64,000 bases of DNA, taken from contig NKYR01000016.1 of the NCBI GenBank assembly GCA_003184365.1, positions 1 through 64,000 of the forward strand. Reading direction: 5' to 3'. Positions within the stretch are counted from its first letter, which is position 1; every line of letters begins with the position of its first letter. The DNA comes from Evernia prunastri (taxonomy: Eukaryota; Ascomycota; Lecanoromycetes; Lecanorales; Parmeliaceae). Below the pieces are notes generated by a model. That model saw only the letters and a list, made by a program, of their open reading frames with translations. It had not been told where the DNA came from and made no database searches. A program made the translations under genes and the position numbers. Shown one piece after another: positions 32,377-44,908 of the stretch.

Positions 32377-34058
32377 TTACCTCCTCACTCTCCCCACAAC
32401 CGTCACCACCCCCTCCCCGACCTGAACCCTCCACCCCTCATCATTCAGCATCCGACCCACGGCTGGTCCCAACACGGCCCTACCCCCAGCACTGTGGCGG
32501 CCCACTCCCGTGACGATCCTCAAGCCACCTCCACTCATAACCTTGCCGGCTCTCGCCCACTCTCTCCCTTCGCCCTCCCACCACGTCTGGACCCTGTCCC
32601 TCGAAACCCTCACGGCGTCCTTGACGTTCAGGCCGTGCAGATCCACCTCTCCGGGCTTGGATTGGGAGGCCACTTGCGCGTCCGCGCGCGCTGCCTCGTC
32701 CTCGCGGAGAGCGGCAGCGGCGTCGCGACTGACGGAGCCGTAGTACGACGCCGCGCCGCCCATCAGGTGGTCGGATTTGGCTTTGCGGGAGGCGGATCGG
32801 GATTGCGCGAGGGCGTTTGAGCGGAGCGTAGCGAGGGCAGCGGCTCTGGAGTTGGAGAGGGGGACGTGGGAGCTTGAGGAGAGCGTAGAGGGAGATGAAG
32901 AAGGAGGAGAGGGAGGGCGCAGGATGTAGTGGGGTGTTATCGTTGAAGTCGACGGGACGTTTGGCGAAGATGTCAGCGCAATTGCCAGCTCTCGAGCGGA
33001 CGTAGTGGACGGGTATGTCAGCTTGATGAGAGCCTGAGCTCTATCGGATGGGAGCTGGTGAGGGAAATCCATGGCAAGCTCTTTGGCGTGGGCGTCAATT
33101 GTGGCAAGGGATGCGTTTGGAAGGTAGGGATTCGAGTAGACTTCACTATCTTTCGACGTACAGAGAGCAGCGATTGTGGAAGGGAGCGTGGCACCACTGC
33201 GGTGATAAGTAGAGCGTATGAATTCAGGGGAGATGTGTGTCCGAAATTGAATGTATTTCACACAATCATCTACTCGTAGCCATTGATTAGACGACAAGGA
33301 ATTGTCACTCGTTGACTCTAATGCTGGTGTGGAGCTCGTCCGGCGGATTGGATGTCTCGTGTCTCTCTTCCCCTTTCTCCCACGCTCTTTCATGGCTCTA
33401 CGCTCTCGATTGCTCATCGCAGATCCTGCAAAGCCCTCGATCCCCTTCTCTTTGAGGCCTTCTTGCTCGAGACGCACTTGGGTCAGTAGGTCATCCAGTG
33501 CCTTTTGATAGTTGTTGCCGTTTTTTCGTAGGATGTAGCCAATGTCGAAATCCTTGGCTTCGCAGAATATTTCCTTCAATTTCATAGCCTTTTCAGTAGG
33601 CGACAATCTTTCGAGCCAGATGTCGTACTGTCCTTTGTTTAAGTCCATTCCATCTGCTTGCCTGTCCTCTGGGGTACTACCTCCAAGATTGACCGACTCC
33701 AAACCCTGAGAAATACTGGTAAGGTTTGTATATTCTGTGTAATCGGATGACACGTCTCCGTGCCATGACTGCGCTCGCTCAGACGACTCCTGTGAACTTG
33801 TATCATGGTGAAGACCGCTGGTTCCCGAAGGGTCGAATCCCGCATCCTCCGTTGCCAACGTGATTTCCTTTATTTCGTCCAATCTGGCGCGCAATTCATT
33901 GAGCGATACCCCTTCGTCTAGATAGTCCAAAAACAAAGAGTAGAATAATGAGGAATCTAGAGGTGGGCAATACTCTTTCTGCAGACACCTGTTAGCAAAC
34001 AAATGCGAATCAAAGAAAGTTAGCTGCTCACCTCGAGAGACGGTGCTATATCATCCAT
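32377..34058 (-). CDS. cue2: CUE-like + Smr domain protein (Cue2-type no-go-decay endonuclease), 542 aa
   Basis: Two exons: 34058–34032 (nine codons) and 33978–32377, intron 53 bp. The model gives MDDIAPSLE joined to KEYCPPLDSSLF, as in relatives. A CUE-like three-helix segment (LKEIFCEAKDFDIGYILRKN, about 159–180) would bind ubiquitin. The C-terminal Smr domain (about 454–542) has DLHGL (455–459) and TGVGRHSAGG (499–508), the DxH and TGxG motifs of Smr nucleases. Yeast Cue2 with this layout cleaves mRNA at collided ribosomes. The middle has a basic patch and Ser-rich linkers. Good match of architecture; exact orthology not tested. Confidence 0.85.
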
Positions 34059-34472
34059 ATTCGGACGATAAAATTGTATATCCAAGATTAGTAGATTGCC
34101 TGACTATCATGTCGTCTGATGTCCAACCTAGGAATAAGATTTAGAGAGTCACTAAAGTCACTTACTGCACGTCACCAAATAAAGTACTGTAATATATTTA
34201 TACACTAATTTCGATATCGTAAAGTATTACCGGACAATTGTTTTTGGCCGTTTCATCAACATCGTATGTTAAATGCACAGGATCCAAGACTGTTGATAAA
34301 GTCTTGAAGGTTGTACACTGGCGAAGCTAGAGCAAACACTTCTTGCGCCGAAGATGGGAGAATCTCTTCATGGCAATGTACCTGATGTACCTGCTGCAAA
34401 GCTCCTGGGAAAGAGAACCCATCAGATGCCAGGTCCGGATAAGGGAAAGTCCACCATGAGTATCACACACTC
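34059..34472. other. Intergenic
   Basis: About 410 bp upstream of the iminopeptidase remnant. It may contain that gene's lost 5' end (ATG at 34354 opens an ORF, but in a different frame). Nothing else seen. Confidence 0.4.
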
Positions 34473-36692
34473 ATGCAATCTCCAGGAAAGCTCAGTGTCT
34501 CAGAACTCTTCTTTGAAGTACCCAAAAATTACTCCAGGGCACAAGATGGCAGTCTACGTCTATTTGCTAGAAGTGCGGCACGATTTGGGAAGCCATTAAA
34601 TATGAGTGAAAAGGAGATCAAGCAGCCTCCATGGCGTACGTCTCTGCTGACTTGAGAGGTTTGGAAATGTTCGATTGGCTCATTGAAATGTCATAGTCCT
34701 CTTTTTGCAGGGTATGTAGCATCCAATGTCCTCAGCGAAACGCTTATAAATCCCAAGGTGGCCCTGGCACTCCTTGTAAAAGCCCGCAATTTTATCCATG
34801 GACCGAAAGTCTCCTTGAAAAGGGTTACCAGGTTTGCAGTGTTCTATTGTTGTTGCAGACCTCTCTAAAACGAGTCAGATTCTATTCTTAGATCAGCGCG
34901 GTATCCAAATGCTTTCAGGTCTCAAAATACTTTATATGGAGCTGACTTGCTTTGTTCAAAGGCACTGGATTAAGTAGTACAGTCACAGCGAGTACACTCG
35001 CCAGAGAAGGTGGACCAGCAAAGCAAGCGGCATTGCTCAAGAATTTTAGAGCGGATAGCATTGGTAGGTCTATCTATCGAGAATCAGAAAGTATAAGGCA
35101 TGACCAGCGACGAGTGCTTCAGTCATGGACTGCGAGGCAATTCGCAAGGTTTTGACAGCGGATTATCCGGCAGAAAAAAAGAAATGGACGGTAATGGGCG
35201 TTAGTTTTGGTGGGTTCTGCTGCGGCACCTACCTTTCGAAGTTGTATGTATTTCGATGTCCATGCAAAAGCTTCGACAATTATTGATTTCGACATCCGCA
35301 GCCCTGAAGGACTCCAAGAAGGTGACCTTACCGCTCACAAGGAGGCCCACTTATTCTGATCGATAGTGCAGTCTTTATTAGTGCTGGTCTTCCCCCCTTG
35401 GTGAAGGATCCGGACACCATATACAATTATCAATTCCGTTAGTCCTCTTTCTTGTAGCGACTGGGACACAAGCCAACACGAAGCAGGCAGGCTTGCCGAC
35501 AGGAACAAGGTTTACTATGAGAATATGTCGAAGACATTCACCGAGTCAAGGATATCATCCGGTACATCCAGAAGGAAAACATCATACTCCCAAGCGGTGG
35601 AAACTTTTCTGTACTGCGGTTACGCCAGCTTGGGGTCTTCTTCGCTTTCCACGGTCACTAAGGTCGTATCCTCAGTCTTTGAATGTATAGCTGACCGCAC
35701 ACTAGGCACGATGGACATTGTGCATGGTAAGCAGTCTCTGGTTAGCCAGTTCCTAGCTAATCACATATGAAGAGATATGTCGCTTAATGAGCGACCTCAA
35801 CCGTAAGTCTACGCTTGAAAGTCATCATATTCATTGCAGACCAAGTCGAGTACATCTGATCTTCAAGAGAGAGTCACACTGACTCTTGAGAAAACGAAGA
35901 GTTCGGCTTCTTCACCAGACCTACGCTCGCAGCGTTTGATAACATGATACCATGGGATACGGCGCCACTGTCGGCATTGATCCATGAGCCGATTTATGCA
36001 AGAGGGTACGATTTGATATCCACAATGCCGTGATTATGCTGAACGAGATTGAGGCGCCCAACTCGTTGGTAAGCGGATCGCGTTATGTCGCAGATGCCTG
36101 AGTTTCAGAGGGTCTCTGTGGACGGTCCAGAGCCGGTGCTTTTTACGGGTGAGATAGTAAGCAACGTTTCGCTGAGTTGAGAGTCCTATATTAGCTACGC
36201 TTCTTAGCATCTAAGCTGATGCCTTCACATAGGTCTTTCGTGACCTGTTCAAAGACTACGATGAGCTTCGCAATCTGCAAGAGACTGCCGACCTACTTGC
36301 GTACGCCGAGGATTGGCCTGAGCTGTATGACGAAACACAGCTTGCCAAGAACGAGGTCCGCATATACTCGGCCGTCTATGTTGAAGACATGTTAGTACAC
36401 TTCGATCTCTCCCGGGTATGTACATCTTCGGAGCAAAACCTTCCTTTTTCGAGCCACTGTTTAAGTCGCAAGAAACTTTCGGGGAAAACGGCTACGGACT
36501 ACCCTATCTTGTTCTTCAGACCGTTGCCTTTAAGTGAGAGCACTGATTTCAGAATCTGTATAGGACGCAGCCTCGAAGATCAAGAATTGCAAGACCTTTA
36601 TGACAAATACATTATACCATGAGGCCCTTTATTCCAGGAGCAACGAAGTGATGAAGCAACTGTTTGCTTTGAGGGACGATACCATTGATTAG
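34473..36692 (+). pseudogene. Proline iminopeptidase-like α/β-hydrolase, inactivated
   Basis: The remains of a peptidase (family S33) that removes N-terminal proline. Family segments appear in order with good splice sites between them: VSELFFEVPKNYS (34489 on), LLFLQGGPGTP, LFLDQRGTGLSS, FRADSIV, WTVMGVSFGGFC with the nucleophile elbow GVSFGG, AGLPPLVKDPD, PSGGNFSVLRLRQLG, FGFFTRPTLAAF, DGPEPVLFTGE, KNEVRIYSAVYVEDM, and a C-terminus ending LFALRDDTID with TAG at 36690. Two lesions break it. One base is missing near 35525, between VYYE and the YVEDIHRVKDII segment. An in-frame TAA at 36070 lies in the segment after RPTRW. Most of at least ten introns keep normal signals, so the loss is recent. 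A sequencing error could explain one lesion but hardly both. Confidence 0.8.
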
Positions 36693-36768
36693 CGAGGAGC
36701 ATGAGAAAGTTGTAAACGGTGCTACTGAACCTTCAGGTTTAAATTCGCGCATTTTAATCAAGGCAAAT

Positions 36769-37888
36769 TCAGTCGTCCCATTCTCGGCCAAAGTCTACCA
36801 GTCGCAGCTTTCTTGCATCATCGGGATGGAATTGCGCGACCTTTGCTCGAACTAGAAACCGTACAGCTGCAGATTCTCGCGATATGTTGATGTAGCAATC
36901 TGAGTTCTCAGCTCCAGCAGCGGCGTTCAAGAGATCTTCGGTCAGGGATCGAAAATCTGACAAAGCAGCCTTCCTCTCACTTCTTACACCACTTTCCTCA
37001 CCGTCATTTGCAACCTCGAGACCCCAGATCTCGTCGTTACGCATTTTCCGCTTTGCCTGAGTCTTCGTATGATCTACATCGGTCTTTTTCGCCTTTCCCT
37101 GCTGGTTGAAGCCTGCCTTCAGCGTCTCCTCATCTATTCCTAAAAAGTCCCCCACCACAGGACCACCAAGATCTTCGGCTGCAAGCATAGCGGCTAATTG
37201 CCCGTCGACAAAGTCGTTGAAAGCTTTCACAAGATTTCTAAGCGCCATTGTGTAGTGTCGTTTTCGTTGCTGCTGCTCTTGAACCATAGTTTTGGCTAAT
37301 TCCTCGGTGCTCTCCCCCAATTGACGCTCGTTCTCTGATCGAAGCGTCTCGATTCTTGCCTCGAGTGCTTTTGTGATGGACCCAGCATTCACCAACTCAG
37401 CTTCCTCTTGTCGAAGATGCGTTCGAGATTTTGAGATGTTGTACTCGGTCTCTGCGATTGCACCTTTGCTCTGGTCCACAGTGTTCAGAATCTTGCGGAG
37501 AGCGAGGAGGGCGGGCAACGGCGAGTCTGGAGCGGGCAGGAGGGGCTCGGATGGAGTGAGGGATCTGTATGTGGCTGTAACAGATCGAAGTTGTTGCAAA
37601 CGCTGGCGGGGATCTTGAGAAGGTTCATCAATGGACAGACCACGGGCTGTTCCACGTAGCTAATCACATCAGTTGGCAAAGCAAGCTAACAATCAGATGC
37701 GTTGATAAACTCACTCTCTCCAGGGCGGCTTCGTGCTGCTTGACCTGATTTTGGAGTGACTGTAGGGTCTTGTTAAGACGGGCTGCGTAGTCTTCATCTC
37801 TGTCTGTGTTGTTTTGGCCACAATCCTTGTCGTTCGTCTTTGTGACATACTCTTGAAATTTCTCTAAAGCTTGTAGTTCGGTAGCCAT
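36769..37888 (-). CDS. Coiled-coil protein, 354 aa, unknown function
   Basis: Exons 37888–37715 and 37659–36769; intron 55 bp (GTGAGT to GATTAG). Nearly all of residues 5–160 is predicted coiled coil (QALEKFQEYV, LQSLQNQVKQHEAALER, LEARIETLRSENERQL). The middle has ARGLSIDEPSQDPRQRL. The C-terminal third looks globular and ends LRLVDFGREWDD. The pattern recalls small kinetochore or centromere coiled-coil subunits of ascomycetes, but I cannot place it in a family, so no function is given. The pseudogene stop is 76 bp from its end, convergent. Confidence 0.75.
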
Positions 37889-38594
37889 TTGTATCTAAAG
37901 GATCAATTCCAAGGTCTCGAAGCCGCTCCCTCGCTTTGATGCCAAGAATTTTAAGGCTATATTTAGTGCGGACCACTAGCATCGCAAATTCATCGCTGCT
38001 TCCCGTTTTCACAGCGTCCTTCCAACTCTTCGGTAGCAACTACACTCACCGCTGTGGTCCGCTGTATGCACTCAGATCGATCTATCACCCCCGGAACCAT
38101 CCTCACATCCAAACTCGCCGCCATCTTACTGATATTCTAGGTCCAACAGAAGGTTTGGTCCTTTGGACGTCCACGCAGGTCTCTCTTGGCAGTCGTCCAG
38201 CGTTTCATCCCCTCCAGCAAATCATCAAGCTATCCCTCCTCACGAATACCTCACCTTACCTTCACACACCTCTTCGCCTTCCACAATCACCATACCACAG
38301 TCTGTCCTTCATCCTGCGTTTGCAGCTGAAGTCTCCCGTCACCGCATCCTCTACCACAGTCCAATACACCACCTACCCCGACTCTCTAACATCACGATCT
38401 CCTCCCTCGCTTCACAAATCCTACAATACACCTCGCTCCTTCCAGTGACCGTTTGTACCAGCACCAGCACCAGCAAGTTTTCATTGGAAACCCCTGGTGT
38501 ACATAGACGATCAATTCAAGATATCAAATCAACTACGAGCTCACTGATTTCCCTGATCGTATCGACTCCTGTATCCCATTAACATTTAGCAATA
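37889..38594. other. Divergent intergenic region, CT-rich leader of KH gene
   Basis: About 700 bp. The 38050–38590 part is strongly C/T rich with repeated CCTC and ACC words, typical of a long fungal 5' leader. ORFs through it are low-complexity and not supported as genes. Confidence 0.5.
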
Positions 38595-40193
38595 ATGTCG
38601 GCATCACCATCAGCACTCGCTGCGACTCCTCAGGCCAATCAGAAGCGTCCTCTCGATGAAGAGTCTTCTCCGTCCGGTCCTACAGATCAGCCGGACGCAA
38701 AACGCCCTGCTCTCGACAAGGCAGTCAAGGAAGAGGAGGGAGCCGACGAGAACACAAAAACTAGCACAAGCTTAGCGAACGAAAACACTCCGCTTGCTTC
38801 TACCGAGGGAGTCAAGGCTGAAGTTGGCGCTGCCCCTGTCGCGAATGGTCACACAGATACCCAGGGCGATACGGTTGTGCCAGATGCGCCTAATGGAGCA
38901 GGTCCTTCTGCAGCGTCTGTGTTGGAAACTCAGCCCATACAATCCACTGGTGGTCAGTATGATCGAGCCACGTCACAAGGGCCTGTACAAAATCAGGGAC
39001 ATCAGGATGAGACCGGTTGGCTTCACATCCGTGCCGTCATCTCAAGCGCTGAAGCTGCCACGGTCATTGGCAAAGGAGGGGAGAATGTTTCCCAAATCCG
39101 TCGCTTTTCTGGTGCCAAGTGTACCGTAAGCGATTATACTCGGGGAGCGGTAGAGAGGGTCCTGACTGTCAGTGGTTTGGTGGACGCAACAGCCAAGGTA
39201 CGAGGGCATCTTTCCATCCAAAGTTCTTTTAATGCTGACAAACACAGGCTTTCGGACTGATCATCAGGACTTTGAACAACGAGCCCCTTGAAGCCCCTTC
39301 TACGTCCCAGTCCAAGACGTATCCCCTACGTCTGCTGATCCCTCACATCCTGATTGGCTCTATCATTGGGAAATCTGGAGTCCGCATTCGCGAGATTCAA
39401 GAAGCATCTGGCGCCCGTCTTAACGCCTCCGATTCAACTTTGGCTCTCTCCACCGAACGATCTCTCGTCGTTCTCGGTGTCGCAGATGCTGTGCACATTG
39501 CTACTTATTATGTTGGACAGACGCTTGTGGAGCAGCTGACCGAGCGCTTTGGTGGCCCAGCAGCTTCGGCGTATGCTACTCGAAGTGGAGGACCTGCCGG
39601 TGTCGTTCCTGGCGGTATGCAAGTCGTTCCTTACGTGCCTCAGCCTGCTGGTGGCCAGTATGGTCATCCTGACAACTATCGACGCCACAATAATCAGCCA
39701 CAACGTACGCCTGCAAACCCTTATGGCGTGCCATATCTTCATGGTCAGCCACCCCAGCAACAGGCTCAAGCGCCTGTACACTATGGCGGTTCTCCTCAAC
39801 AAGGCTATGCGGGAGCTGGACCACATCAACCTCCACAACACGGGGCCCATCAACCAACCCACAGCCATGCCGGACCACCAGCGCAACCCGTTCAAGGCAT
39901 GGTTCCAGGTCAGCCATTGACTCAGCAAATCTTCATCCCCAATGACATGGTCGGCGCTATCATTGGGAAAGGTGGCGCGAAGATCAACGAGATCAGACAG
40001 CTCAGCGGCAGCGTGATCAAGATAAATGAACCCCAGGATAACAGCAATGAGCGATTAGTCACTATCACTGGAACTTCCGAGTGCAATCAGATGGCGCTTT
40101 ATATGCTGTACTCGAGACTTGGTAAGTTGTTTTCACAACCGCAAATGGAACTTAACTGACATCGCAATAGAGAGTGAAAAGCATAGGATTTAA
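38595..40193 (+). CDS. Three-KH-domain RNA-binding protein (Rnc1/Hek2/Pbp2 type), 499 aa
   Basis: Post-transcriptional regulator binding mRNA. Exons 38595–39197, 39248–40121 and 40171–40193; the last codes only for SEKHRI. KH1 (about 143–205) has VIGKGGENVSQIRRFSG. KH2 (about 225–290) has IIGKSGVRIREIQEASG. KH3 (about 426–492) has IIGKGGAKINEIRQLSG. All three keep the GxxG loop. The N-terminus is acidic and disordered with a small basic PDAKRPALDK. The KH2–KH3 linker is Gln/Pro/Gly rich, often seen in granule-forming proteins. The layout fits the yeast Pbp2/Hek2 and fission-yeast Rnc1 group. The two introns are 50 and 49 bp. Confidence 0.93.
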
Positions 40194-40698
40194 AGGGATA
40201 GACTGCAGCATTTACAAATGTGGTTTAGGCCGCTTGTTGCGGTGGGCGACCCCTGGAATGTGGTAGTTACCTGGCGTTTTCCGAAATGGTTTGTGCACAG
40301 GGTCAATGCCTTCAGAGAATATCTGTTCATTCGTTACAATTTTATGGTCCGCATGTGTTTCCCATTGAAGTAGTCGAGTTGTGCCTCGTCCCATTGCGCA
40401 TAAACACTGATGCTGTGGTGCTGCTTTCGGTTTGCAACGCTTGCAGCTGTGACGAAGAATGCGGAAGCAGTGCTGCTCTTGCCAACGCCGAACCGAGGCA
40501 GCTTTGTCTTGGGAGGAATCTTCGTCCACGTTTGCGGTCACTTCCTTTACTATCCTGTACTGCTAATCATGATCCGACTTCCTGTTTCCAGCATGCTTCG
40601 AAGAGGTCTTGTCATGGACAATATGACTTTAGAATACATATCTCATCATACGTCTTGCATTTTCCCTTCAGAATACATGTCTCATCGTTCCTGCCAAC
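40194..40698. other. Intergenic
   Basis: About 500 bp between tandem plus-strand genes. No supported ORF or RNA. Confidence 0.4.
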
Positions 40699-41725
40699 AT
40701 GATTTCCTTATCAAGCAACGTTCGTTTCGAACGACTGTCCACCAAGATAGCACCTACTATGCCCAGTATCATTACGCCGGATGAGAGTGCCACGAAGAAG
40801 AAGAAACCCATTACCAAGACCAAAGACATTGCCACCCCGGTACCCAAAACCATCGTGCTCCCCACTCCGTCCACCCCAACGAGGTATGGCTCCTCCGCAC
40901 TCCCACCATCAACCACGCGCTAAACAAACCAAAACCCCAACAGACACCTGTTCAAGACGCCCGTCACCCTCGCCGTCGGCCGCGCGGCCCGCCCCTTCCA
41001 CCTCCACCTCGAGGCCCTCTGCGCCGTCTCGCCCTTCTTCACCGCGGCCTTCAACCCGGCCTACGCCTTCCGCGAGTCCGCCACCGCGACCCTCGCCCTG
41101 CCCGAGTGCGACCCGGCCGACCTCGAGTACTTCGCCCAGTGGCTCTACACGCGCACCCTGACGCACGAAGGGCTCGACGGTCCCCACCCGGCCTACTTCA
41201 AGCTGCTCCGGCTCTGGCGCCTCGCGGGCTTCCTGGGCGTGACGGCGCTGAGGAACGGCATCGTGGACGAGATGGGGTGGAGGGCTGACGAGACGAATAG
41301 TGTGCCCACGCCGGATGATACGAGGGCGTTGTGGGGAGGGGAGGAGGGGGAGGGGAAGATGGGGATGGGGATGGGGGGGTTGAAGGGGTTGGTGGTTGAT
41401 TTGTTCGTTTGGTGAGTGAAGGGAGTTTTTTTTTCTTTTTTTTTTTTCTTGGTAGTGGTGCTGCGTTTTTTTTTTATATCTGGTGGTCGTGTGGGTTATA
41501 TATGTGCTTATGATCTGGTGAAGGAAGAAGACGGACGCGCTCGTTCAGGGACATCCGGATAGCTGGGACGAGAGGTTCCTGCGGGAATTGGTGGGCCGGT
41601 TGAAGAGGAAGGGGAAGGAGGGTGCACCGTGGAGGGATGCCGAGGAGAGGTGCAGGAGGTATCATGAGCATGATTGCTGGGCGCCCGTGTGTGAGGGGGT
41701 GGAGGTGGTGAAGGAAGAGTCATGA
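40699..41725 (+). CDS. BTB/POZ domain protein, 284 aa
   Basis: Probable Cul3 adaptor or other BTB protein. Exons 40699–40883, 40944–41411 and 41524–41725. After a Lys/Pro-rich leader, the BTB fold runs about 63–170: LFKTPVTLAVG, RPFHLHLEALCAVSPFFTAAF, LALPECDPADLEYFAQWLYT, YFKLLRLWRLAGFLGVTALRN. The C-terminus (DALVQGHPDSWDERFL) is of the fungal BTB type. The middle exon is very GC-rich, unlike flanking DNA, and ends in a G/A-rich GMGMGGLKG stretch. The second intron (112 bp) holds long T runs. An alternative start at the later ATG (MPSIITPDES) removes 20 residues. Confidence 0.82.
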
Positions 41726-41918
41726 TGGATGGGCTCGGTTAAGGTTTTGGGCGCGATGGGTTGTTCGTTCGTTGCCGGTTGACTCGAGTCTGTCGTTGCT
41801 TGGAAAAGATGGCGGATTATGGGCGGAAACGAGTGCTTTTGTATTACCTTGTAGGTTTGGACTGCTACCTTTAGTTATTCTTCTTATTTTTCTCCACGCC
41901 TACACATCAGAGCCTTAT

Positions 41919-42660
41919 CTATTTCTCCACGAATTCCGTATGATGCACCTCCATTCCCAGTGGATCTTCCCTCAGCAAATGAATATTATCCTTGAACGCC
42001 TGCGTCTCCCTAAACTTCATATGCGCCTCCACGCTCTCCCACCCCAGCAGACCCACGTACGCCTTCCCCTTCTTCCCCTCGTACTCCACGTCCTCGACCA
42101 CCCACCCGCCCGCCGCGCCCTTGAACCCCTCCGCGTTGTCCGCGATCGCCTTGACGAGCCGGTCCACCTTCGATCCGAACCCGGCGTCCTCGGTCTCGAA
42201 GTAGCAGGTCAGGACCTCGGTGACGGGAGAGGCGGCGCCGAGGGCGGCGGTGGGCGGGTGCGGGGTTAGGGTCGCGTGGTGGAGGGTCAGGGGTCCGTCG
42301 ACGATGGTCATGAGGTGCTTGGCGAAGGGGCCGTAGATGGGGGAGGCGATGAAGGTTTTGTGGTGGTCGAGGGAATCCCAGTCTGTGGTTGGGGGGAAAT
42401 GAGGGTTGTCAGTTTGCGTTCGTTTCGTTTGTGTAAAAGAATTCGAACAGGGAGGGGGGGAGGGTGTGTGACGTACCGACGAAGAGTTGAAGCACGCTCT
42501 GGTTCTCGACCTCTCGGCCCCAGTAGGCTCGTTGGAAGCCGTCTTGCTGCGACACGGTGTCCAGGGTCGACTGCCACACTTTTCCGGCGGGGGAGTCGGG
42601 ATCCTCGATTGCGGCTCCGCTTGCGAGGGGGAGGGTGGCGAGTTCGGTTGCAGGGGCCAT
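41919..42660 (-). CDS. Antibiotic-biosynthesis-monooxygenase (ABM)-fold protein, 215 aa
   Basis: Small dimeric α/β-barrel-type protein. Exons 42660–42477 and 42382–41919, intron 94 bp. Two ABM-like repeats are visible: QSTLDTVSQQDGFQRAYWGRE with DWDSLDHHKTFIASP, and LVKAIADNAEGFKGAAGGWVVED with GWESVEAHMKFRETQAF. This tandem layout is common in fungal stress-responsive or quinone-oxidising ABM proteins. No metal or cofactor site is expected. The actual substrate is unknown. GC-rich third codon positions resemble the BTB gene next door. Confidence 0.75.
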
Positions 42661-44908
42661 CGTGGTTTGATTATACTGCTATATAGTTGTGAAGTTCTTT
42701 ATATTCATACGTTGTTTACATGGTGGTGGTGGATCGGATTGCAAATGCAAACGGTTTCCGGTTCGTCATCATGACGCCGGACACACGGTACACGGTACGA
42801 GTATCCGTACCTACTTACTCTAGCTCGAGCAGCCAGCGCTCGGGAATATTATGTAAGTGTGTTTGATAGGTCAGGGTTTTTCTTCCACACCATCGGCAGT
42901 TCTCTAAGCAATGTATGGATGTACTGTATTGTATGGGCAAAGGAGTCTTCCTGGCCTTGCTATACCATGCACAGTGAGGAAGGGGGATGCGAGAGGCTTA
43001 GGTAAACAGTATGTCGCGAGGGCAACATTAGCCGTGTTCTGGAAGCCGCTAAGGAAAGGGATGCAGGATGCATCATGCATGGAGCTAGAAAATCTTTCCG
43101 TGGCGAAATTCAATTTCAATGATCATGATTGACTTCCGACTTCCGACTTCCGAGGTTCCGTTGTACTGTACGTACTGTACCGAATTACTACCTAGACACC
43201 TAGAGTACTAGAGTTCTAGTTCCTACTAGCAAATAGCAAGTGGCAAGGCTGACATTCGACGTGAAGCCATCCTCATTACCGTATTGTTCCTCGCAAATTG
43301 ACAGCATATAGAGTAGATCATCCTACTTAATCAGTTAAGTTGGTTCAAGGCAAAAGAATGTTCCGCGGCCTACCGCATACATAATGAATTGTATAGCTTG
43401 GAAGTAACAGACCAATCTAAGAAATCAGTCAACTGCAGTGACAAATCCTCCGAAAATGAAGTACCGTACCTTACCTTCATACATACAGCACCTTCAGCTC
43501 AGACCGAGGGGATTGATTGGCCGAAACGCCTTCCCAGCGATGAGTAAGTACCTAACTACCCTGCAGACAGGATGCTACAGACTACCAAGCTAGCTGCGCA
43601 TGGGCTGCCTGCAGCTGCCAGCCGCGGCACATCCTTTCTGTCTTGCATATGGAAGCAAAATGGACGAGTCCAGTAACAATATCCGTTTCTCATGCTAGGC
43701 GCCAAGGCAAGACCGTGGATGAAGGATGAAGAATGAACAAAGGCCCGAGCGGACTGGTTATGCCTTCCCCTGTTAGTAGTCAGTCCCTGGAAGCAAATCC
43801 GGAATCGGAAAACCTCTAAGCCTCGTAGCCTTCCGCTTGAGTAAGCAAGAAGCCAACGGGCATCTGGGAGATGGCATCCAAGGTAAGGTATGGCGATCGG
43901 GACAATGACCGAGCTTCTCCGGCCGACGTGCCTGAGTGCCTGTTTTCGACGGGGCTGGAAGCACGACTACCTGTCGACAACCTCGTCATCTTCCTCTGAT
44001 ACAACGTACTTCCCTTCATCACTGTCCAATCAAAGACTCCCACTATTGGCGACTGCTGAGCGTGATCAAGACCATTTTGGATAAGATCATCTCCGGAAGC
44101 GCTGACTTCCCCAAAATGCTTCCTTCCAGGCCTCGCGGGCTAATCTTCCCTACTATGAAACAAAGGTCTTCTTTGTTTCTGCCCCACTATCGACGGGGAA
44201 GCACTGCTTTTCCATCGTCTCCAGAAGCCTGAGCGTATGCATGATGTTCGGTACTTCGGCAGAAAAGAAAGAGAGGGAGGTCATTGTCAAGCTCTGAGAT
44301 TGGCGGAAACGAGTCAGATGATCGCAATTTCAAGTAGCTCTAAGGCAAGCAAGTCCTGGTTTACACTGCCGAGGATTTCTCTTTTGTTGTAAGACGTACG
44401 TTTGAGTTCATCGAGTGGTCTGGTCAAATGATGCCTACTGGTCGTCAAGGAGCCTGGGCTTTACTCAGAGACTCTCGAATGCCACGATTCCTGGCCTTTG
44501 AGACTCCTCCGCTCAAACAGTGATAGAGATCCGCAGTCTTTTGCAATCCCTCATTTATCTGGATATGCGTGATGCAAACTAGCGTTACAGTCATGGTATT
44601 GTATGCATGAAAACTTTCTTGGCCAATCATCCGTTTGGCAACCTGGGAATATCCTTTACATGCAGGAACGGGTACTAGCCGAACCGAAGATATGTATACC
44701 CAATCGAGGTCTAAGGTGTTTGGGACGTTCCGTATATCAATAGCCAAGACTAGGCTGACCAGGTCTCCGGCATGCCATCCCCGCCAAAATAATTGAATCT
44801 TCACGTGACCAAGAGCTCTCAACAAGAATCTTCAACTTGAACCCCAGAGTCTTTCGCTTCAATCTTCTCATCTTCATTTTCCCCACTTTCCATGCTTTGC
44901 CTACAACC
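42661..44908. other. Long intergenic region (2.2 kb)
   Basis: No protein-like ORF on either strand. It contains a 7-bp triplicated unit (listed) and TA/GTAC-rich patches near 43150–43240. It may be the extended promoter of the Zn2Cys6 gene or hold a non-coding transcript that I cannot see. Confidence 0.45.
43131..43151. repeat. Three copies of a 7-bp unit
   Basis: GACTTCC three times in tandem without mismatch. Confidence 0.85.

Noticed and set aside
32173..32820. 215-codon plus-strand ORF, Pro/His rich
   Set aside because: Antisense to the Smr domain, which is strongly conserved in the other strand.
37936..38582. 170- and 139-codon plus-strand ORFs
   Set aside because: Pyrimidine-rich leader of the KH gene; Ser/Thr/Pro/His composition, two overlapping frames, no family features.
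39434..39928. 164-codon minus-strand ORF
   Set aside because: Antisense to the Gln/Pro-rich linker of the KH protein.
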